Notes: generated by a model from the sequence alone, not told the origin. A stretch of DNA of 64,000 nucleotides from Nemertoderma westbladi (GCA_032718475.1 JAUCBJ010008912.1:1-64000); one strand, 5' to 3'. Shown: positions 1-14,767, counted from the stretch's first letter. Program-made: numbers and translations.

Positions 1-3000
1 GTGGCGTTAATGTACATTGTGGTGTTAGTATACATAGAGGGGTTAGTGTATGTAAATAGTGGCGTTAATGTACATTGTGGTGTTAGTATACATAGAGGGG
101 TTAGTGCATGTAAATAGTGGCATTAGTGTACATGGTGGTGTTAGAGTACATAGTGGGGTTAGTGTATGTAAATAGTGGCGTTAATGTACATTGTGGTGTT
201 AGAGTACATCGTGGGGTTAGTGTACATTGTGGTGTTAGTATACATAATGGCGTTAGTGTACATTGTGGTGTTAGTATACATAGTGGGGTTAGTGTATGTA
301 AATAGTGGCATTAGTGTCCATTGTGGTGTTAGTATACATAGTGGGGTTAGTGTACATTGTGGTGTTAGTATACATAATGGCGTTAGTGTACATTGTGGTG
401 TTAGTATACATAGTGAGGTTAGTGTATGTATATAGTGGCGTTAATGTACATTGTGGTGTTAGTATACATAGAGGGGTTAGTGTATGTAAATAGTGGCGTT
501 AATGTACATTGTGGTGTTAGTATACATAGAGGGGTTAGTGTACATTGTGGTGTTAGTATACATAATGGCGTTAGTGTACATTGTGGTGTTAGTATACATA
601 GTGGGGTTAGTGTATGTATATAGTGGCGTTAATGTACATTGTGGTGTTAGTATACATAGAGGGGTTAGTGTATGTAAATAGTGGCGTTAATGTACATTGT
701 GGTGTTAGTATACATAGAGGGGTTAGTGCATGTAAATAGTGGCATTAGTGTACATGGTGGTGTTAGAGTACATAGTGGGGTTAGTGTATGTAAATAGTGG
801 CGTTAATGTACATTGTGGTGTTAGAGTACATCGTGGGGTTAGTGTACATTGTGGTGTTAGTATACATAATGGCGTTAGTGTACATTGTGGTGTTAGTATA
901 CATAGTGGGGTTAGTGTATGTAAATAGTGGCATTAGTGTCCATTGTGGTGTTAGTATACATAGTGGGGTTAGTGTACATTGTGGTGTTAGTATACATAAT
1001 GGCGTTAGTGTACATTGTGGTGTTAGTATACATAGTGGGGTTAGTGTATGTATATAGTGGCGTTAATGTACATTGTGGTGTTAGTATACATAGAGGGGTT
1101 AGTGTATGTAAATAGTGGCGTTAATGTACATTGTGGTGTTAGTATACATAGTGGGGTTAGTGTATGTAAATAATGGCGTTAGTGTACATGGTGGTGTTAG
1201 AGTACATAGTGGGGTTAGTGTATGTAAATAGTGGCGTTAATGTACATTGTGGTGTTAGTATACATAGTGGGGTTAGTGTATGTATATAGTGGCGTTAGTG
1301 TACATTGTGGTGTTAGTATACATAGAGGGGTTAGTGTATGTAAATAGTGGCGTTAGTTTACATTGTGGCGTTAGTATACATAGTGGGGTTAGTGTATGTA
1401 AATAATGGCGTTAGTGTACATGGTGGTGTTAGAGTACATAGTGGGGTTAGTGTATGTAAATAGTGGCGTTAATGTACATTGTGGTGTTAGTATACATAGA
1501 GGGGTTAGTGTATGTAAATAGTGGCGTTAATGTACATTGTGGTGTTAGTATACATAGAGGGGTTAGTGTACATTGTGGTGTTAGTATACATAATGGCGTT
1601 AGTGTACATTGTGGTGTTAGTATACATAGTGGGGTTAGTGTATGTATATAGTGGCGTTAATGTACATTGTGGTGTTAGTATACATAGAGGGGTTAGTGTA
1701 TGTAAATAGTGGCGTTAATGTACATTGTGGTGTTAGTATACATAGAGGGGTTAGTGCATGTAAATAGTGGCATTAGTGTACATGGTGGTGTTAGAGTACA
1801 TAGTGGGGTTAGTGTATGTAAATAGTGGCGTTAATGTACATTGTGGTGTTAGAGTACATCGTGGGGTTAGTGTACATTGTGGTGTTAGTATACATAATGG
1901 CGTTAGTGTACATTGTGGTGTTAGTATACATAGTGGGGTTAGTGTATGTAAATAGTGGCATTAGTGTCCATTGTGGTGTTAGTATACATAGTGGGGTTAG
2001 TGTACATTGTGGTGTTAGTATACATAATGGCGTTAGTGTACATTGTGGTGTTAGTATACATAGTGGGGTTAGTGTATGTATATAGTGGCGTTAATGTACA
2101 TTGTGGTGTTAGTATACATAGAGGGGTTAGTGTATGTAAATAGTGGCGTTAATGTACATTGTGGTGTTAGTATACATAGAGGGGTTAGTGCATGTAAATA
2201 GTGGCGTTAGTGTACATTGTGGTGTTAGTATACATAGTGGGGTTAGTGTATGTATATAGTGGCGTTAGTGTACATTGTGGTGTTAGTATACATAGAGGGG
2301 TTAGTGCATGTAAATAGTGGCGTTAGTGTACATTGTGGTGTTAGTATACATAGTGGGGTTAGTGCATGTAAATAGTGGCGTTAGTGTACATTGTGGTGTT
2401 AGTATACATAGTGGGGTTAGTGTATGTATATAGTGGCGTTAATGTACATTGTGGTGTTAGTATACATAGAGGGGTTAGTGTATGTAAATAGTGGCGTTAA
2501 TGTACATTGTGGTGTTAGTATACATAGAGGGGTTAGTGCATGTAAATAGTGGCATTAGTGTACATGGTGGTGTTAGAGTACATAGTGGGGTTAGTGTATG
2601 TAAATAGTGGCGTTAATGTACATTGTGGTGTTAATATACATAGTGGGGTTAGTGTATGTAAATAGTGGCGTTAGTGTACATTGTGGTGTTAGTATACATA
2701 GTGGGGTTAGTGTATGTAAATAGTGGCGTTAGTGTACATTGTGGTGTTAGTATACATAGAGGGGTTAGTGTATGTAAATAGTGGCGTTAATGTACATTGT
2801 GGTGTTAGTATACATAGAGGGGTTAGTGTATGTAAATAGTGGCGTTAATGTACATTGTGGTGTTAGTATACATAGAGGGGTTAGTGTATGTAAATAGTGG
2901 CGTTAATGTACATTGTGGTGTTAGTATACATAGAGGGGTTAGTGTATGTAAATAGTGGCGTTAGTGTACATGGTGGTGTTAGAGTACATAGTGGGGTTAG

Positions 3001-6000
3001 TGCATGTAAATAGTGGCGTTAGTGTACATGGTGGTATTAGAGTACATAGTGGGGTTAGTGTATGTAAATAGTGGCGTTAATGTACATTGTGGTGTTAGTA
3101 TACATAGAGGGGTTAGTGTATGTAAATAGTGGCGTTAGTGTACATTGTGGTGTTAGTATACATAGTGGGGTTAGTGTATGTAAATAGTGGCGTTAATGTA
3201 CATTGTGGTGTTAGTATACATAGAGGGGTTAGTGTATGTAAATAGTGGCGTTAATGTACATTGTGGTGTTAGTATACATAGAGGGGTTAGTGCATGTAAA
3301 TAGTGGCGTTAGTGTACATTGCGGTGTTAGTATACATAGTGGGGTTAGTGTATGTAAATAATGGCGTTAGTGTACATGGTGGTGTTAGAGTACATAGTGG
3401 GGTTAGTGTATGTAAATAGTGGCGTTAATGTACATTGTGGTGTTAGTATACATAGTGGGGTTAGTGTATGTATATAGTGGCGTTAGTGTACATTGTGGTG
3501 TTAGTATACATAGAGGGGTTAGTGTATGTAAATAGTGGCGTTAGTTTACATTGTGGCGTTAGTATACATAGTGGGGTTAGTGTATGTAAATAATGGCGTT
3601 AGTGTACATGGTGGTGTTAGAGTACATAGTGGGGTTAGTGTATGTAAATAGTGGCGTTAATGTACATTGTGGTGTTAGTATACATAGAGGGGTTAGTGTA
3701 TGTAAATAGTGGCGTTAATGTACATTGTGGTGTTAGTATACATAGAGGGGTTAGTGTACATTGTGGTGTTAGTATACATAATGGCGTTAGTGTACATTGT
3801 GGTGTTAGTATACATAGTGGGGTTAGTGTATGTATATAGTGGCGTTAATGTACATTGTGGTGTTAGTATACATAGAGGGGTTAGTGTATGTAAATAGTGG
3901 CGTTAATGTACATTGTGGTGTTAGTATACATAGAGGGGTTAGTGCATGTAAATAGTGGCATTAGTGTACATGGTGGTGTTAGAGTACATAGTGGGGTTAG
4001 TGTATGTAAATAGTGGCGTTAATGTACATTGTGGTGTTAGAGTACATCGTGGGGTTAGTGTACATTGTGGTGTTAGTATACATAATGGCGTTAGTGTACA
4101 TTGTGGTGTTAGTATACATAGTGGGGTTAGTGTATGTAAATAGTGGCATTAGTGTCCATTGTGGTGTTAGTATACATAGTGGGGTTAGTGTACATTGTGG
4201 TGTTAGTATACATAATGGCGTTAGTGTACATTGTGGTGTTAGTATACATAGTGGGGTTAGTGTATGTATATAGTGGCGTTAATGTACATTGTGGTGTTAG
4301 TATACATAGAGGGGTTAGTGTATGTAAATAGTGGCGTTAATGTACATTGTGGTGTTAGTATACATAGAGGGGTTAGTGCATGTAAATAGTGGCGTTAGTG
4401 TACATTGTGGTGTTAGTATACATAGTGGGGTTAGTGTATGTATATAGTGGCGTTAGTGTACATTGTGGTGTTAGTATACATAGAGGGGTTAGTGCATGTA
4501 AATAGTGGCGTTAGTGTACATTGTGGTGTTAGTATACATAGTGGGGTTAGTGCATGTAAATAGTGGCGTTAGTGTACATTGTGGTGTTAGTATACATAGT
4601 GGGGTTAGTGTATGTATATAGTGGCGTTAATGTACATTGTGGTGTTAGTATACATAGAGGGGTTAGTGTATGTAAATAGTGGCGTTAATGTACATTGTGG
4701 TGTTAGTATACATAGAGGGGTTAGTGCATGTAAATAGTGGCATTAGTGTACATGGTGGTGTTAGAGTACATAGTGGGGTTAGTGTATGTAAATAGTGGCG
4801 TTAATGTACATTGTGGTGTTAATATACATAGTGGGGTTAGTGTATGTAAATAGTGGCGTTAGTGTACATTGTGGTGTTAGTATACATAGTGGGGTTAGTG
4901 TATGTAAATAGTGGCGTTAGTGTACATTGTGGTGTTAGTATACATAGAGGGGTTAGTGTATGTAAATAGTGGCGTTAATGTACATTGTGGTGTTAGTATA
5001 CATAGAGGGGTTAGTGTATGTAAATAGTGGCGTTAATGTACATTGTGGTGTTAGTATACATAGAGGGGTTAGTGTATGTAAATAGTGGCGTTAATGTACA
5101 TTGTGGTGTTAGTATACATAGAGGGGTTAGTGTATGTAAATAGTGGCGTTAGTGTACATGGTGGTGTTAGAGTACATAGTGGGGTTAGTGCATGTAAATA
5201 GTGGCGTTAGTGTACATGGTGGTATTAGAGTACATAGTGGGGTTAGTGTATGTAAATAGTGGCGTTAATGTACATTGTGGTGTTAGTATACATAGAGGGG
5301 TTAGTGTATGTAAATAGTGGCGTTAGTGTACATTGTGGTGTTAGTATACATAGTGGGGTTAGTGTATGTAAATAGTGGCGTTAATGTACATTGTGGTGTT
5401 AGTATACATAGAGGGGTTAGTGTATGTAAATAGTGGCGTTAATGTACATTGTGGTGTTAGTATACATAGAGGGGTTAGTGCATGTAAATAGTGGCGTTAG
5501 TGTACATTGCGGTGTTAGTATACATAGTGGGGTTAGTGTATGTAAATAATGGCGTTAGTGTACATGGTGGTGTTAGAGTACATAGTGGGGTTAGTGCATG
5601 TAAATAGTGGCGTTAGTGTACATGGTGGTGTTAGAGTACATAGTGGGGTTAGTGCATGTAAATAGTGGCGTTAGTGTACATGGTGGTATTAGAGTACATA
5701 GTGGGGTTAGTGTATGTAAATAGTGGCGTTAATGTACATTGTGGTGTTAGTATACATAGAGGGGTTAGTGTATGTAAATAGTGGCGTTAGTGTACATGGT
5801 GGTGTTAGAGTACATAGTGGGGTTAGTGTATGTAAATAGTGGCGTTAGTGTACATTGTGGCGTTAGTATACATAGTGGGGTTAGTGTATGTAAATAGTGG
5901 CGTTAGTGTACATTGTGGTGTTAGTATACATAGTGGGGTTAGTGTATGTAAATAGTGGCGTTAATGTACATTGTGGTGTTAGTATACATAGAGGGGTTAG

Positions 6001-9000
6001 TGTATGTAAATAGTGGCGTTAGTGTACATTGTGGTGTTAGTATACATAGTGGGGTTAGTGTATGTAAATAGTGGCGTTAGTGTACATTGTGGTGTTAGTA
6101 TACATAGTGGGGTTAGTGTATGTAAATAGTGGCGTTAGTGTACATTGTGGTGTTAGTATACATAGTGGGGTTAGTGTATGTAAATAGTGGCGTTAATGTA
6201 CATTGTGGTGTTAGTATACATAGAGGGGTTAGTGTATGTAAATAGTGGCGTTAGTGTACATTGTGGTGTTAGTATACATAGTGGGGTTAGTGTATGTAAA
6301 TAGTGGCGTTAATGTACATTGTGGTGTTAGTATACATAGAGGGGTTAGTGTATGTAAATAGTGGCGTTAGTGTACATTGTGGCGTTAGTATACATAGAGG
6401 GGTTAGTGTATGTAAATAGTGGCGTTAGTGTACATTGTGGCGTTAGTATACATAGTGGGGTTAGTGTATGTAAATAGTGGCGTTAATGTACATTGTGGTG
6501 TTAGTATACATAGTGGGGTTAGTGTATGTAAATAGTGGCGTTAGTGTACATTGTGGTGTTAGTATACATAGTGGGGTTAGTGTATGTAAATAGTGGCGTT
6601 AATGTACATTGTGGTGTTAGTATACATAGAGGGGTTAGTGTATGTAAATAGTGGCGTTAGTGTACATTGTGGTGTTAGTATACATAGTGGGGTTAGTGTA
6701 TGTAAATAGTGGCGTTAGTGTACATTGTGGCGTTAGTATACATAGTGGGGTTAGTGTATGTAAATAGTGGCGTTAATGTACATTGTGGTGTTAGTATACA
6801 TAGTGGGGTTAGTGTATGTAAATAGTGGCGTTAATGTACATTGTGGTGTTAGTATACATAGAGGGGTTAGTGTATGTAAATAGTGGCGTTAGTGTACATT
6901 GTGGCGTTAGTATACATAGTGGGGTTAGTGTATGTAAATAGTGGCGTTAATGTACATTGTGGTGTTAGTATACATAGTGGGGTTAGTGTATGTAAATAGT
7001 GGCGTTAGTGTACATTGTGGTGTTAGTATACATAGAGGGGTTAGTGTATGTAAATAGTGGCGTTAGTGTACATTGTGGTGTTAGTATACATAGTGGGGTT
7101 AGTGTATGTAAATAGTGGCGTTAGTGTACATTGTGGCGTTAGTATACATAGTGGTGTTAGTGTATGTAAATAGTGGCGTTAGTGTACATGGTGGTATTAG
7201 AGTACATAGTGGGGTTAGTGTATGTAAATAGTGGCGTTAATGTACATTGTGGTGTTAGTATACATAGAGGGGTTAGTGTATGTAAATAGTGGCGTTAGTG
7301 TACATTGTGGTGTTAGTATACATAGTGGGGTTAGTGTATGTAAATAGTGGCGTTAGTGTACATTGTGGCGTTAGTATACATAGTGGTGTTAGTGTATGTA
7401 AATAGTGGCGTTAGTGTACATGGTGGTATTAGAGTACATAGTGGGGTTAGTGTATGTAAATAGTGGCGTTAATGTACATTGTGGTGTTAGTATACATAGA
7501 GGGGTTAGTGTATGTAAATAGTGGCGTTAGTGTACATGGTGGTATTAGAGTACATAGTGGGGTTAGTGTATGTAAATAGTGGCGTTAGTGTACATGGTGG
7601 TATTAGAGTACATAGTGGGGTTAGTGTATGTAAATAGTGGCGTTAATGTACATTGTGGTGTTAGTATACATAGAGGGGTTAGTGTATGTAAATAGTGGCG
7701 TTAGTGTACATGGTGGTATTAGAGTACATAGTGGGGTTAGTGTATGTAAATAGTGGCGTTAATGTACATTGTGGTGTTAGTATACATAGAGGGGTTAGTG
7801 TATGTAAATAGTGGCGTTAGTGTACATGGTGGTGTTAGAGTATTTAGTGGGGTTAGTGCATGTAAATAGTGGCGTTAGTGTACATGGTGGTATTAGAGTA
7901 CATAGTGGGGTTAGTGTATGTAAATAGTGGCGTTAATGTACATTGTGGTGTTAGTATACATAGAGGGGTTAGTGTATGTAAATAGTGGCGTTAGTGTACA
8001 TTGTGGTGTTAGTATACATAGTGGGGTTAGTGTATGTAAATAGTGGCGGAAATGTACATTGTGGTGTTAGTATACATAGAGGGGTTAGTGTATGTAAATA
8101 GTGGCGGAAATGTACATTGTGGTGTTAGTATACATAGAGGGGTTAGTGTATGTAAATAGTGGCGTTAATGTACATGGTGGTATTAGAGTACATTGTGGCG
8201 TTAGTATACATAATGGCGTTAGTGTACATTGCGGTGTTAGTATACATAGAGGGGTTAGTGTATGTAAATAGTGGCGTTAATGTACATGGTGGTATTAGAG
8301 TACATTGTGGCGTTAGTATACATAATGGCGTTAGTGTACATTGTGGTGTTAGTATACATAGTGGGGTTAGTGTATGTAAATAGTGGCGGAAATGTACATT
8401 GTGGTGTTAGTATACATAGAGGGGTTAGTGTATGTAAATAGTGGCGTTAATGTACATGGTGGTATTAGAGTACATTGTGGCGTTAGTATACATAATGGCG
8501 TTAGTGTACATTGCGGTGTTAGTATACATAGAGGGGTTAGTGTATGTAAATAGTGGCGTTAGTGTACATTGTGGTGTTAGTATACATAGAGGGGTTAGTG
8601 CATGTAAATAGTGGCGTTAGTGTACATTGCGGTGTTAGTATACATAGAGGGGTTAGTGTATGTAAATAGTGGCGGAAATGTACATTGTGGTGTTAGTATA
8701 CATAGAGGGGTTAGTGCATGTAAATAGTGGCGTTAGTGTACATTGCGGTGTTAGTATACATAGTGGGGTTAGTGTATGTAAATAATGGCGTTAGTGTACA
8801 TGGTGGTGTTAGAGTACATAGTGGGGTTAGTGCATGTAAATAGTGGCGTTAGTGTACATGGTGGTATTAGAGTACATAGTGGGGTTAGTGTATGTAAATA
8901 GTGGCGTTAATGTACATTGTGGTGTTAGTATACATAGAGGGGTTAGTGTATGTAAATAGTGGCGTTAGTGTACATTGTGGTGTTAGTATACATAGTGGGG

Positions 9001-12000
9001 TTAGTGTATGTAAATAGTGGCGTTAATGTACATTGTGGTGTTAGTATACATAGAGGGGTTAGTGTATGTAAATAGTGGCGTTAGTGTACATGGTGGTGTT
9101 AGAATACATAGTGGGGTTAGTGCATGTAAATAGTGGCGTTAGTGTACATGGTGGTGTTAGAGCACATAGTGGGGTTAGTGTATGTAAATAATGGCGTTAG
9201 TGTACATTGTGGTGTTAGTATACATAGTGGGGTTAGTGCATGTAAATAGTGGCGTTAGTGTACATGGTGGTATTAGAGTACATAGTGGGGTTAGTGTATG
9301 TAAATAGTGGCGTTAGTGTACATGGTGGTATTAGAGTACATAGTGGGGTTAGTGTATGTAAATAGTGGCGGAAATGTACATTGTGGTGTTAGTATACATA
9401 GTGGGGTTAGTGTATGTAAATAGTGGCGGAAATGTACATTGTGGTGTTAGTATACATAGAGGGGTTAGTGCATGTAAATAGTGGCGTTAGTGTACATTGC
9501 GGTGTTAGTATACATAGAGGGGTTAGTGTATGTAAATAGTGGCGTTAATGTACATTGTGGTGTTAGTATACATAGTGGGGTTAGTGTATGTAAATAGTGG
9601 CGGAAATGTACATTGTGGTGTTAGTATACATAGAGGGGTTAGTGCATGTAAATAGTGGCGTTAGTGTACATTGCGGTGTTAGTATACATAGAGGGGTTAG
9701 TGTATGTAAATAGTGGCGGAAATGTACATTGTGGTGTTAGTATACATAGAGGGGTTAGTGCATGTAAATAGTGGCGTTAGTGTACATTGCGGTGTTAGTA
9801 TACATAGTGGGGTTAGTGTATGTAAATAGTGGCGGAAATGTACATTGTGGTGTTAGTATACATAGAGGGGTTAGTGCATGTAAATAGTGGCGTTAGTGTA
9901 CATTGCGGTGTTAGTATACATAGAGGGGTTAGTGTATGTAAATAGTGGCGGAAATGTACATTGTGGTGTTAGTATACATAGAGGGGTTAGTGCATGTAAA
10001 TAGTGGCGTTAGTGTACATTGCGGTGTTAGTATACATAGTGGGGTTAGTGTATGTAAATAGTGGCGGAAATGTACATTGTGGTGTTAGTATACATAGAGG
10101 GGTTAGTGCATGTAAATAGTGGCGTTAGTGTACATTGCGGTGTTAGTATACATAGTGGGGTTAGTGTATGTAAATAATGGCGTTAGTGTACATTGCGGTG
10201 TTAGTATACATAGAGGGGTTAGTGTATGTAAATAGTGGCGGAAATGTACATTGTGGTGTTAGTATACATAGAGGGGTTAGTGCATGTAAATAGTGGCGTT
10301 AGTGTACATTGCGGTGTTAGTATACATAGTGGGGTTAGTGTATGTAAATAATGGCGTTAGTGTACATGGTGGTGTTAGTATACATAGAGGGGTTAGTGTA
10401 TGTAAATAGTGGCGTTAATGTACATTGTGGTGTTAGTATACATAGTGGGGTTAGTGTATGTAAATAGTGGCGGAAATGTACATTGTGGTGTTAGTATACA
10501 TAGAGGGGTTAGTGCATGTAAATAGTGGCGTTAGTGTACATTGCGGTGTTAGTATACATAGAGGGGTTAGTGTATGTAAATAGTGGCGGAAATGTACATT
10601 GTGGTGTTAGTATACATAGAGGGGTTAGTGCATGTAAATAGTGGCGTTAGTGTACATTGCGGTGTTAGTATACATAGTGGGGTTAGTGTATGTAAATAAT
10701 GGCGTTAGTGTACATGGTGGTGTTAGTATACATAGAGGGGTTAGTGTATGTAAATAGTGGCGTTAATGTACATTGTGGTGTTAGTATACATAGTGGGGTT
10801 AGTGTATGTAAATAGTGGCGGAAATGTACATTGTGGTGTTAGTATACATAGAGGGGTTAGTGCATGTAAATAGTGGCGTTAGTGTACATTGTGGTGTTAG
10901 TATACATAGAGGGGTTAGTGTACATTGTGGTGTTAGTATACATAGAGGGGTTAGTGCATGTAAATAGTGGCGTTAATGTACATTGCGGTGTTAGTATACA
11001 TAGAGGGGTTAGTGTATGTAAATAGTGGCGGAAATGTACATTGTGGTGTTAGTATACATAGAGGGGTTAGTGTATGTAAATAGTGGCGTTAGTGTACATT
11101 GCGGTGTTAGTATACATAGAGGGGTTAGTGCATGTAAATAGTGGCGTTAGTGTACATTGCGGTGTTAGTATACATAGAGGGGTTAGTGTATGTAAATAGT
11201 GGCGTTAGTGTACATTGTGGTGTTAGTATACATAGAGGGGTTAGTGCATGTAAATAGTGGCGTTAGTGTACATTGTGGCGTTAGTATACATAGTGGGGTT
11301 AGTGTATGTAAATAGTGGCGTTAGTGTACATTGTGGTGTTAGTATACATAATGGCGTTAGTGTACATTGTGGTGTTAGTATACATAGAGGGGTTAGTGTA
11401 TGTAAATAGTGGCGGAAATGTACATTGTGGTGTTAGTATACATAGAGGGGTTAGTGCATGTAAATAGTGGCGTTAGTGTACATTGTGGCGTTAGTATACA
11501 TAGTGGGGTTAGTGTATGTAAATAGTGGCGTTAGTGTACATTGTGGTGTTAGTATACATAATGGCGTTAGTGTACATTGTGGTGTTAGTATACATAGAGG
11601 GGTTAGTGCATGTAAATAGTGGCGTTAGTGTACATTGCGGTGTTAGTATACATAATGGCGTTAGTGTACATTGTGGTGTTAGTATACATAGAGGGGTTAG
11701 TGTATGTAAATAGTGGCGTTAATGTACATTGTGGTGTTAGTATACATAGTGGGGTTAGTGTATGTAAATAGTGGCGTTAATGTACATTGTGGTGTTAGTA
11801 TACATAGTGGGGTTAGTGTATGTAAATAGTGGCGTTAGTGTACATTGTGGTGTTAGTATACATAGAGGGGTTAGTGCATGTAAATAGTGGCGTTAGTGTA
11901 CATTGCGGTGTTAGTATACATAGAGGGGTTAGTGTATGTAAATAGTGGCGTTAGTGTACATTGTGGTGTTAGTATACATAGAGGGGTTAGTGCATGTAAA

Positions 12001-14556
12001 TAGTGGCGTTAGTGTACATTGTGGTGTTAGTATACATAGTGGGGTTAGTGTATGTAAATAGTGGCGTTAGTGTACATTGTGGTGTTAGTATACATAGAGG
12101 GGTTAGTGCATGTAAATAGTGGCGTTAGTGTACATTGCGGTGTTAGTATACATAGAGGGGTTAGTGTATGTAAATAGTGGCGTTAATGTACATTGTGGTG
12201 TTAGTATACATAGTGGGGTTAGTGTATGTAAATAGTGGCGTTAATGTACATTGTGGTGTTAGTATACATAGAGGGGTTAGTGCATGTAAATAGTGGCGTT
12301 AGTGTACATTGTGGTGTTAGTATACATAGAGGGGTTAGTGTATGTAAATAGTGGCGTTAATGTACATTGTGGTGTTAGTATACATAGAGGGGTTAGTGCA
12401 TGTAAATAGTGGCGTTAGTGTACATTGCGGTGTTAGTATACATAGAGGGGTTAGTGTATGTAAATAGTGGCGGAAATGTACATTGTGGTGTTAGTATACA
12501 TAGAGGGGTTAGTGCATGTAAATAGTGGCGTTAGTGTACATTGCGGTGTTAGTATACATAGTGGGGTTAGTGTATGTAAATAATGGCGTTAGTGTACATT
12601 GTGGTGTTAGTATACATAGTGGGGTTAGTGTATGTAAATAGTGGCGTTAGTGTACATGGTGGTGTTAGAGTACATAGTGGGGTTAGTGTATGTAAATAGT
12701 GGCGTTAATGTACATTGTGGTGTTAGTATACATAGTGGGGTTAGTGTATGTAAATAGTGGCGGAAATGTACATTGTGGTGTTAGTATACATAGAGGGGTT
12801 AGTGCATGTAAATAGTGGCGTTAGTGTACATTGCGGTGTTAGTATACATAGAGGGGTTAGTGTATGTAAATAGTGGCGGAAATGTACATTGTGGTGTTAG
12901 TATACATAGAGGGGTTAGTGCATGTAAATAGTGGCGTTAGTGTACATTGCGGTGTTAGTATACATAGTGGGGTTAGTGTATGTAAATAATGGCGTTAGTG
13001 TACATTGTGGTGTTAGTATACATAGAGGGGTTAGTGTATGTAAATAGTGGCGTTAATGTACATTGTGGTGTTAGTATACATAGTGGGGTTAGTGTATGTA
13101 AATAGTGGCGTTAATGTACATTGTGGTGTTAGTATACATAGAGGGGTTAGTGTATGTAAATAGTGGCGTTAGTGTACATTGTGGTGTTAGTATACATAGG
13201 GGGTTAGTGTATGTAAATAGTGGCGTTAGTGTACATTGTGGTGTTAGTATACATAGAGGGGTTAGTGTATGTAAATAGTGGCGTTAATGTACATTGTGGT
13301 GTTAGTATACATAGAGGGGTTAGTGTATGTAAATAGTGGCGTTAATGTACATTGTGGTGTTAGTATACATAGAGGGGTTAGTGTATGTAAATAGTGGCGT
13401 TAGTGTACATTGTGGTGTTAGTATACATAGAGGGGTTAGTGTATGTAAATAGTGGCGTTAGTGTACATTGTGGTGTTAGTATACATAGAGGGGTTAGTGT
13501 ATGTAAATAGTGGCGTTAGTGTACATTGTGGTGTTAGTATACATAGAGGGGTTAGTGTATGTAAATAGTGGCGTTAGTGTACATTGTGGCGTTAGTATAC
13601 ATAGTGGGGTTAGTGTATGTAAATAGTGGCGTTAGTGTACATTGTGGTGTTAGTATACATAATGGCGTTAGTGTACATTGTGGTGTTAGTATACATAGAG
13701 GGGTTAGTGTATGTAAATAGTGGCGTTAATGTACATTGTGGTGTTAGTATACATAGAGGGGTTAGTGTCATGTAAATAGTGGCGTTAGTGTACATTGTGG
13801 TGTTAGTATACATAGTGGGGTTAGTGTATGTAAATAGTGGCGTTAATGTACATTGTGGTGTTAGTATACATAATGGCGTTAGTGTACATTGTGGTGTTAG
13901 TATACATAGAGGGGTTAGTGCATGTAAATAGTGGCGTTAGTGTACATTGCGGTGTTAGTATACATAATGGCGTTAGTGTACATTGTGGTGTTAGTATACA
14001 TAGAGGGGTTAGTGTATGTAAATAGTGGCGTTAATGTACATTGTGGTGTTAGTATACATAGTGGGGTTAGTGTATGTAAATAGTGGCGTTAATGTACATT
14101 GTGGTGTTAGTATACATAGTGGGGTTAGTGTATGTAAATAGTGGCGTTAGTGTACATTGTGGTGTTAGTATACATAGAGGGGTTAGTGCATGTAAATAGT
14201 GGCGTTAGTGTACATTGTGGTGTTAGTATACATAGAGGGGTTAGTGTATGTAAATAGTGGCGTTAGTGTACATTGTGGTGTTAGTATACATAGAGGGGTT
14301 AGTGTATGTAAATAGTGGCGTTAGTGTACATTGTGGCGTTAGTATACATAGTGGGGTTAGTGTATGTAAATAGTGGCGTTAGTGTACATTGTGGTGTTAG
14401 TATACATAGAGGGGTTAGTGTATGTAAATAGTGGCGTTAGTGTACATTGTGGTGTTAGTATACATAGAGGGGTTAGTGTATGTAAATAGTGGCGTTAGTG
14501 TACATTGTGGTGTTAGTATACATAGTGGGGTTAGTGTATGTAAATAGTGGGGTTAG
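1..14556. repeat. Satellite array, 58-bp unit made of 18+18+22-bp subunits
   Basis: The array is already running at base 1 and ends near 14,556. The basic unit is about 58 bp and divides into three related subunits: an 18-mer starting gtggcgttaatgtacatt, an 18-mer starting gtggtgttagtatacata, and a 22-mer starting gaggggttagtgtatgta and ending in aaata. About 250 units fit. Some units lose or gain an 18-bp subunit, so spacing varies. Because 58 is not a multiple of 3, each frame soon meets the TAA/TAG in the 22-mer, so the many 60-90 aa ORFs (HCGVSIHSGV-type) are by-products and not genes. Single-base indels are rare; a deletion near 13,200 and an insertion near 13,769 are visible. Confidence 0.97.
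1134..5509. repeat. 2,188-bp higher-order duplication inside the satellite
   Basis: Marker variants (taaataatggcg, ttagtttacattgtggcg, agtgtccattg, ttgcggtgtt) recur in the same order with a constant offset of 2,188 bp. For example 1463 matches 3651, 1767 matches 3955 and 1955 matches 4143. Offset equals block length, so this is a tandem duplication of about 37.7 units (about 1,134-3,321 and 3,322-5,509). Identity by eye is essentially complete and continues to about 5,596. Smaller blocks with offsets of 622 and 1,028 bp precede it (117, 739, 1767). Confidence 0.85.
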
Positions 14557-14630
14557 TGTAATTATAGGGGTTGTTATTGGACCTAACGGTACTTGTAATT
14601 CATTAAACCAAATTATAATAAATAATTAAT

Positions 14631-14682
14631 TTAAGTAACAAGTAACCGGTAACCAGTAACCGGTAACCAGTAACCGGTTACA
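14631..14682. repeat. Short tandem repeat, 14-bp aaccagtaaccggt unit
   Basis: About three and a half copies of a 14-bp unit built on agtaaccggt lie just after the satellite and just before a small MITE-like element. Confidence 0.8.
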
Positions 14683-14687
14683 TATTA

Positions 14688-14767
14688 CAGGGGCGGATCC
14701 AGGGGGGGGGGGGCGGGGGGGGGGGGGGGGTGGGGAGGGGGGGGGGGGGGTTGTAATATCGCCCCTG
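14688..14767. mobile_element. Tiny hAT-like MITE remnant with poly-G core
   Basis: The segment begins caggggcggatcc and ends atatcgcccctg, so its ends are imperfect inverted repeats (caggggcg.at). The middle is an almost pure G run. Both flanks carry tatta, which could be a short target-site duplication, although hAT elements normally make 8 bp. CAGGGGCGGAT-type ends are known from hAT elements; assignment here rests on those ends alone. Confidence 0.45.

Noticed and set aside
117-4331. Small HCGVSIH-type ORFs as a repeat-protein family
   Set aside because: The 58-bp unit shifts frame and ends each ORF; their recurrence only follows the array.
1-14556. Telomeric repeat or CRISPR array
   Set aside because: Units contain ggggttagtg but the repeating unit is 58 bp with variable subunits, unlike TTAGGG/TTAGG telomeres; there are no unique spacers as in CRISPR.
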